DNA of 18,674 bases. Origin: JAGIBJ01 sp047604965 (lineage in GTDB: Bacteria > Actinomycetota > Thermoleophilia > Solirubrobacterales > Solirubrobacteraceae). The position numbers were made by a program, and so were the translations under genes. Of the stretch, positions 14,430-18,674 are shown in pieces (within the stretch, counting starts at the first letter, position 1; each line of letters starts with the position of its first letter). The notes beneath the pieces were generated by a model. It searched no databases and was not told the DNA's origin. It saw only the letters and a list, made by a program, of their open reading frames with translations. The stretch lies in NCBI GenBank assembly GCA_047604965.1, contig JASGGQ010000043.1, positions 1 to 18,674 on the forward strand, in the 5' to 3' direction.

Positions 14430-17400
14430 GTGTCGGTAGCCAGGATCTCCATCGATGTGCCGTCGGTGATCCGAGCCGTCGGCGGTGCCGCAGCCCGGCG
14501 TGCCTATGCCTATGTCGGTGAGCGCGTCCTCACGCTGGTGTGGAATCCGGTCGAGGCGCAGCTCGATGCTTCGGTGCTCGGTCAGGGCTCCGTCTACTCG
14601 ACGACGGTGTGGCTCGAACACGTCGGAGCGGGCCAGTACCGCTTCCTCGAAGGCGAATGCAGCTGCCCCGTCGGGCTGGATTGCAAGCACGCCGCGGCCT
14701 TGGCGTTCGCGGCCGCAGCCGGCAAGACCCTCCGGGTCGAGGGTGACGGCACCGGCGGCGTCCAGCAAGCGTCGGCGCCGCTCGCGAGCTGGGAGACGAC
14801 GCTGCGAGAAGTGGTCGACGGGAAGTCGGCGTTGCCGTTCAGCCCGCAAGGCGCTCGGCCGCTCCTGATTGAGCTGGCGCTGAGCACCAGCAAGTATTCC
14901 ACGACGCCGAGCCTGCTGGCGAAGCTGAAGACCGTCGGTGTCAACGGCCGCGCGATTGCCGGTCAGCGGCTGAGCTGGGATCGCCTGGAGGGATGGGCGC
15001 TGCTCGACGGCGAGTATCAGGATGAGCAGGTTGCCGCGCTGCGGGAGCTGCGCGCGGTGTTTCACGCCGGGCACCGGTCGACGCGGTCGTTGTATCAGCA
15101 GGAAACGACGTTGGATCTCACCGCATTCGAGAGCGAGCAGTTCTGGGCCTTGATCGAGACGGCGCGGCGCCGAGGTGTTCGGCTGGTGCAGGCCGGAAAG
15201 CCAGCGAGGGAGGTGAACGTAGACCAGTGCGGCGAGCTGCACCTGGATATCACTCGCGACGCCGCCGGTATCGAAGCCCGTCCGATGCTGCTGCTCGATG
15301 GGCAGCCGACGGCGCTGCGTCCGGTTGCGTTCCTGGGACGCAGCGGCCACGGGGTGGTATGCACGGTCGATGTCGACGACGATGCGTCGCAGGGCAGCGA
15401 GCGGATTCACCTCGTTCGCCTCCGCAAACCGGCAGCCGAACGGCTCCAGCAGATGCTGCTCGGCGGCGAAGCGGTCAAGATCCCCGCCCTTGATGTCGAG
15501 CGGTTCTCCGCAGAGCTCTACCCAGGGCTGCGCCGGCTGGTGACGGTGACCTCTTCGGATGGAAGCTACGAACTGCCGACGATCACCGGCCCTGAGCTGA
15601 TGTTGCAGGCCGCGTTCGACGGGGCGCATGGTGTGGAGTTCTCCTGGCAGTGGAAGTACGAGGTCGGTGGGTGGTCGCAGACCTGCCCGATCGCCGCACG
15701 ACCAAGCGGTTACCGCGACCCAGCTGCCGAACGGCAGCTCCTGGAGATGACCGTGATCGAGCAACCGGGCCTCGCGGCGCTTGGCCTGCTTGATGCGCAG
15801 GGGCGCGTGACGACCGGAGCACCGGTGCAGCTGACCGGTGCCCGTACCGCAGCGTTCGTCGCCGAGCTGCTGCCGCAGCTCCAGGCTGCCGTGGACTTCC
15901 GCTTCGAGCAGGTCGGCGAGCCGGCCGAGTACCGCGACGTCGGCGATTCGCTTGAGGTGGGCGTCGCCACCCGTGAGGTCGCCGGTGAATCGGACTGGTT
16001 CGACCTCGGAGTCACGATCAGCGTCGAGGGGCGCGAGCTGCCGTTCGCAGCAGTCTTCACCGCACTTACGCTGGGGGAGGAGCGGATGCTGCTCGACGAT
16101 GGCGCGCACTTCTCGCTCCAGACGCCGCAGCTGGAATCGCTGCGGGCGCTGATCGACGAAGCGCGCGGCCTGACCGACCCCGGCGACGACGGCCTGCGGA
16201 TCAGTCGCTACCAAGCCGGCCTCTGGGATGATCTCGCCGCGCTCGGCGTCGTGACCGAGCAGGCCGAAGCGTGGCAGCGCCAGGTTGGCGGACTCCTCTC
16301 GATCGACGAACTGGTAGATCACGACGCGCCGTCGTCGCTGCATACTGAGCTGCGTCCCTACCAGCTCGATGGATTCCGCTGGCTTGCACACCTCTGGGAG
16401 GTGCAGCTCGGCGGGATTCTCGCCGACGACATGGGGCTTGGGAAGACGATTCAGACCCTGGCGCTGCTCTGCCACGCACGTGAGCGCGATCCCGAATTGG
16501 GGCCGGTCCTGATCGTCGCGCCGACGAGCGTCGTGCCGGGATGGGTCAGCGAGGCGCGGCGCTTCGCTCCAGATCTGCGCTGCCTCGCACAGACGGACAC
16601 CTTCGCGAAGGCGGGGTATTCGCTCGGCGAGGTGCTATCCGCAGTCGATGTGGTGGTGACGACCTACGCCCTGCTGCGGATCGACGCCGAGCTGTACGGC
16701 AGCCGTGAGTGGTCCGCCTTGATCCTCGACGAGGCGCAGCAGGTCAAGAACCACCGCACGAAGACGCACGCAGCGGCCAGCAAGCTCCGCGCGCCGTTCA
16801 AGCTCGCGATCACCGGGACGCCGATGGAGAACAGCCTCATGGAGCTGTGGGCGCTGCTGGCGATCACCGCGCCGGGGCTCTTCCCCGATCCGAAGCGCTT
16901 CGCCAGCGAGTATCAGCGGCCGATCGAGCGCGACCAGGATGCGGAGCTGCTGGGGCGGTTGCGCCGCCGGGTGCGCCCGCTGATGCTGCGGCGCACGAAG
17001 GAGCTCGTCGCTTCGGATCTGCCGCCAAAGCAGGAGCAGACGCTGCACGTCGCGCTGCACCCGCGCCACCGCAAGCTCTACGACACGCACTTGCAGCGTG
17101 AACGCCAGCGCGTGCTCGCGCTGCTCGACGACTTCGATCGCAACCGCATCGCGATCCTGCGCGCGATCACGACGATGCGCCAGCTCAGCCTCCACCCGGC
17201 CTTGGTGGATGCCAAGCACGCCGGCGTTCCGTGCGCGAAGCTGGACGCGCTCAGCGAACAGATCGATGACGTGATCCGCGGCGGGCACCGGGCGCTCGTC
17301 TTCAGCCAGTTCACCGGCTTCCTCGGGCTCGTGCGTGAGCAGCTCGATGCTGCGGGCATCGCCAGCTGCTACCTCGACGGCAAGACGCGTCAGCGCGGCA

Positions 17401-17447
17401 AGGTGATCGAGCAGTTAGGCGGAACTGTTCCAAGGCGTGATGGATGA
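14430..17447 (+). CDS. SWIM-domain SNF2 helicase, truncated in the C-terminal lobe
   Basis: Predicted DNA-dependent ATPase of the SNF2/Rad54 group. The 1005-codon frame begins at a GTG. A SWIM zinc finger (C77, C79, C85, H87 in CSCPVGLDCKH) is followed by a long middle region. The first ATPase lobe has DMGLGKT with Lys672, the DEAQ box at 767-770 and TGTPMEN at 795-801. The second lobe begins normally (ALVFSQFTGFLG, CYLDGKTRQRGKVIEQ) but then reads ten non-homologous residues to a stop. Motifs V and VI, including the QAxDRxHRIGQ arginine finger, are missing. The genuine C-terminal tail follows in another frame. The encoded protein is unlikely to hydrolyse ATP productively unless the break is an assembly error. 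Confidence 0.85.
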   Translation: MSVARISIDVPSVIRAVGGAAARRAYAYVGERVLTLVWNPVEAQLDASVLGQGSVYSTTVWLEHVGAGQYRFLEGECSCPVGLDCKHAAALAFAAAAGKTLRVEGDGTGGVQQASAPLASWETTLREVVDGKSALPFSPQGARPLLIELALSTSKYSTTPSLLAKLKTVGVNGRAIAGQRLSWDRLEGWALLDGEYQDEQVAALRELRAVFHAGHRSTRSLYQQETTLDLTAFESEQFWALIETARRRGVRLVQAGKPAREVNVDQCGELHLDITRDAAGIEARPMLLLDGQPTALRPVAFLGRSGHGVVCTVDVDDDASQGSERIHLVRLRKPAAERLQQMLLGGEAVKIPALDVERFSAELYPGLRRLVTVTSSDGSYELPTITGPELMLQAAFDGAHGVEFSWQWKYEVGGWSQTCPIAARPSGYRDPAAERQLLEMTVIEQPGLAALGLLDAQGRVTTGAPVQLTGARTAAFVAELLPQLQAAVDFRFEQVGEPAEYRDVGDSLEVGVATREVAGESDWFDLGVTISVEGRELPFAAVFTALTLGEERMLLDDGAHFSLQTPQLESLRALIDEARGLTDPGDDGLRISRYQAGLWDDLAALGVVTEQAEAWQRQVGGLLSIDELVDHDAPSSLHTELRPYQLDGFRWLAHLWEVQLGGILADDMGLGKTIQTLALLCHARERDPELGPVLIVAPTSVVPGWVSEARRFAPDLRCLAQTDTFAKAGYSLGEVLSAVDVVVTTYALLRIDAELYGSREWSALILDEAQQVKNHRTKTHAAASKLRAPFKLAITGTPMENSLMELWALLAITAPGLFPDPKRFASEYQRPIERDQDAELLGRLRRRVRPLMLRRTKELVASDLPPKQEQTLHVALHPRHRKLYDTHLQRERQRVLALLDDFDRNRIAILRAITTMRQLSLHPALVDAKHAGVPCAKLDALSEQIDDVIRGGHRALVFSQFTGFLGLVREQLDAAGIASCYLDGKTRQRGKVIEQLGGTVPRRDG

Positions 17448-17505
17448 GGGCGCGCTCTTCTCCGGCGAGGTGACGGCGGCGGACATCCGCGGACTGCTGG
17501 GGTGA
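17419..17505 (+). pseudogene. Detached C-terminal tail of the SNF2 helicase
   Basis: In a frame different from the upstream helicase frame, this stretch encodes AELFQGVMDEGALF followed by SGEVTAADIRGLLG and a stop. That is the typical end of bacterial SNF2 helicases, after the second RecA lobe. By comparison with the family as I remember it, about 80-90 residues are missing between KVIEQ (ending at 17414) and this tail. The event is therefore a deletion that also changes the frame. Confidence 0.75.
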
Positions 17506-17651
17506 GAACGCCGTCGAACCGGTCAGCATCTACGCCGCCACCGCGTCGTGGGCCTGGGAATTGCCGTCGCCGTGGAGGCATTGCCACGAAGAACGAGTGC
17601 CGCTTCGCCGTTGGTCTTCGCCTGGATTCGAGAGACGGAGCGATCAAGTGC

Positions 17652-17657
17652 TACGCT
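17652..17657 (+). promoter_or_regulatory. -10 hexamer of antitoxin gene, leaderless spacing
   Basis: TACGCT with seven bases before the antitoxin ATG. No Shine-Dalgarno is present. Confidence 0.5.
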
Positions 17658-17664
17658 GACGCAC

Positions 17665-17952
17665 ATGACTGAGAAGGTGGGCATTCGCGAACTGAGGCAG
17701 AACCTCTCGCGCTATGTCGACGAGGTCAAGCACGGGCACGAGTTCGTCGTGACCGAGCGGGGGCGGGAAGTTGCGCGGTTGATCCCGTCAGGGGTCGTGG
17801 ACGACGTGGTGCTGAGGCTCGCCCGTGAGCGCGGCGCTACGATCCCGACCGGCAACCTGATGGACTTGATCGACGAGCATTGTCCGCTTGCCGGCGTCGA
17901 TCACGACGAGATCATGCAGGCGCTCGAAGAGCAGTGTGCCGAGCGTTTCTAG
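17665..17952 (+). CDS. Phd/YefM-family antitoxin
   Basis: Small DNA-binding antitoxin of 95 residues. The N-terminus VGIRELRQNLSRYVDEV followed by FVVTERGREVARLIP is the standard Phd/YefM fold, which in the family binds its own promoter. The acidic C-terminal half (LIDEHCPLAGVDHDE) is the part expected to wrap the toxin. The next gene, a PIN-domain toxin, starts three bases after its stop, so the pair is one operon and probably autoregulated. The frame is open upstream to 17548, but the conserved N-terminus and the TACGCT hexamer place the start at 17665. Confidence 0.92.
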   Translation: MTEKVGIRELRQNLSRYVDEVKHGHEFVVTERGREVARLIPSGVVDDVVLRLARERGATIPTGNLMDLIDEHCPLAGVDHDEIMQALEEQCAERF

Positions 17953-17955
17953 CGC

Positions 17956-18354
17956 GTGCGCTACCTCGACACGTCGGCAGTGACGAAGCTGCTGGTCCCA
18001 GAGGCGCATTCGGTCGAGCTTGCGGGTGCGGTGCGCGTGGGGGTGCCGAACGCAAGCAGTGCGTTGCTAGAAGTCGAGCTTCTCCGCGCGGTCTCGCGCC
18101 GCATTCCGGAACGGACCAGCAAAGCGAGGGCGGTGCTCGCTGCTATCCAACTCCTCCCGATCGATGCCGCCGTGGTCGCGCAAGCCGCAGTAGTAGCTCC
18201 GCCGGAGTTGCGCTCGCTTGACGCGATCCACCTCGCGACGGCGCTGACGATCCGCGACGTGCTTACCGAGTTCGTCACCTACGACCGCCAGCTTGGTCTT
18301 GCGGCTCAGGCAGCGGGCCTCCCGGTGCGCGCGCCGGGCATCGGGCTGGAGTAG
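17956..18354 (+). CDS. PIN-domain ribonuclease toxin (VapC-like)
   Basis: Predicted Mg2+-dependent endoribonuclease toxin of 132 residues. The PIN-domain acidic residues are in place: Asp5 in MRYLDTSA, Glu41 in LLEVELL, Asp89 in SLDAIHLATA and Asp110 in TYDRQL. VapC toxins typically cut tRNA or rRNA; the target here is unknown. The GTG start lies three bases after the antitoxin stop and lacks a Shine-Dalgarno, so its translation should depend on ribosomes finishing the antitoxin. All catalytic residues are present, so the toxin looks intact. Confidence 0.92.
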   Translation: MRYLDTSAVTKLLVPEAHSVELAGAVRVGVPNASSALLEVELLRAVSRRIPERTSKARAVLAAIQLLPIDAAVVAQAAVVAPPELRSLDAIHLATALTIRDVLTEFVTYDRQLGLAAQAAGLPVRAPGIGLE

Positions 18355-18357
18355 CCG

Positions 18358-18674
18358 TCCATGACCGCCCGAGCCACCGTATGCAGTCTCACCGGTACTG
18401 CCTATCGCTGCACGACTGTGGTCGTGTGGAAGCGTCTCGGCGCTATTCGGCCGGGTCGTCCTCCGGGCTCCCCGGACACGCCCACCCGACTACGATCAAC
18501 GAACCCAACCAAAAGACCCTCCGCGAAACCCGGTCCGGCTCAATCTCCGTTCGCCGTACAGCAGCTCGCCGTAGGTTGGTCGCGACGCGACGCTGTGTCC
18601 GCCGTTGACATGACGGGTGGTGGGTCGGCATGGCTGCCGACCCACCACCCCGGCCACCCCCACGCGCGGGCGTC
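18358..18674. other. Right-end stretch with no supported gene
   Basis: No reading frame here shows a recognisable family, and codon use is less strongly GC3-biased than in neighbouring genes. A minus-strand frame of 62 codons (18443-18631) contains a short hydrophobic segment, VFWLGSLIVVGWA, but lacks a promoter-like hexamer or ribosome site. The only strong structure is the hairpin at 18615-18650. Confidence 0.5.
18615..18650. terminator. Perfect 16-bp hairpin
   Basis: Arms GGGTGGTGGGTCGGCA and TGCCGACCCACCACCC pair perfectly around a four-base TGGC loop. There is no T-run on either side. It lies 260 bases after the toxin gene, so it may terminate that operon, or a minus-strand gene beyond the right edge. 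Confidence 0.55.

Noticed and set aside
14373..16475. 700-codon minus-strand frame antisense to the SNF2 gene
   Set aside because: Its composition is that of an antisense shadow, and the plus strand carries the SWIM and ATPase motifs.
17506..17651. Possible coding sequence between the SNF2 tail and the antitoxin
   Set aside because: Both strands have short open frames, but none has a start with a promoter or ribosome site or a recognisable motif.
18443..18631. 62-codon minus-strand frame with a hydrophobic segment
   Set aside because: It has no ribosome site, no promoter-like hexamer and a start codon inside the hairpin arm. It could be a real small membrane protein, but nothing supports it beyond the open frame.
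1..18674. tRNA genes, rRNA genes and CRISPR arrays
   Set aside because: I looked for T-arm-like GGTTCGAATCC motifs, rRNA landmarks and regularly spaced direct repeats and saw none. A dedicated tRNA search could still find a divergent one.

Overview
The window is high-GC DNA, densely packed with ordinary bacterial housekeeping genes and one accessory-looking end. The menaquinone genes, long-form serA, class I ketol-acid reductoisomerase and TANNNT promoters set directly against start codons all suit an actinobacterium. A deep-branching group such as Thermoleophilia is possible, but that placement is an inference from gene content; no rRNA or tRNA gene is visible to confirm it.

Layout. (1) Positions 1-4202 hold a divergent menaquinone block: menB-menA-menC on the minus strand (menC cut by the left edge) and menE on the plus strand. 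(2) Positions 4251-5953 hold a metF-type methylenetetrahydrofolate reductase followed by a class I SAM methyltransferase. They meet a minus-strand nitroreductase (5970-6584) tail to tail across a strong hairpin. (3) Positions 6742-8964 hold ilvC and a patatin-like lipase. (4) Positions 9016-12407 form a minus-strand block read as PuuD-like gamma-glutamyl hydrolase, circularly permuted ATP-grasp amidoligase, then YbdK/GCS2 carboxylate-amine ligase; the last two overlap. (5) serA (12604-14214) diverges from this block. (6) The right end holds a possible relic of a serine recombinase, a SWIM-SNF2 helicase whose C-terminal lobe has been deleted out of frame, a Phd/PIN toxin-antitoxin pair, and a perfect 16-bp hairpin.

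How the genes work together. MenC, MenE, MenB and MenA are four consecutive-pathway enzymes from SHCHC to demethylmenaquinone. The ATP-grasp, GCS2 and gamma-glutamyl hydrolase genes form a plausible make-and-break system for a gamma-glutamyl or peptide-like amide of unknown identity; this is the most interesting candidate system here. IlvC and SerA are amino-acid biosynthetic enzymes separated by about 4.9 kb of other genes.

A feature that runs across the window is a hexamer of the form TA(C/G)NCT placed 6-9 bases before the start codon of eight genes. This is the spacing expected for leaderless transcripts. Genes inside operons lack it and instead have Shine-Dalgarno sequences or stop/start overlap.
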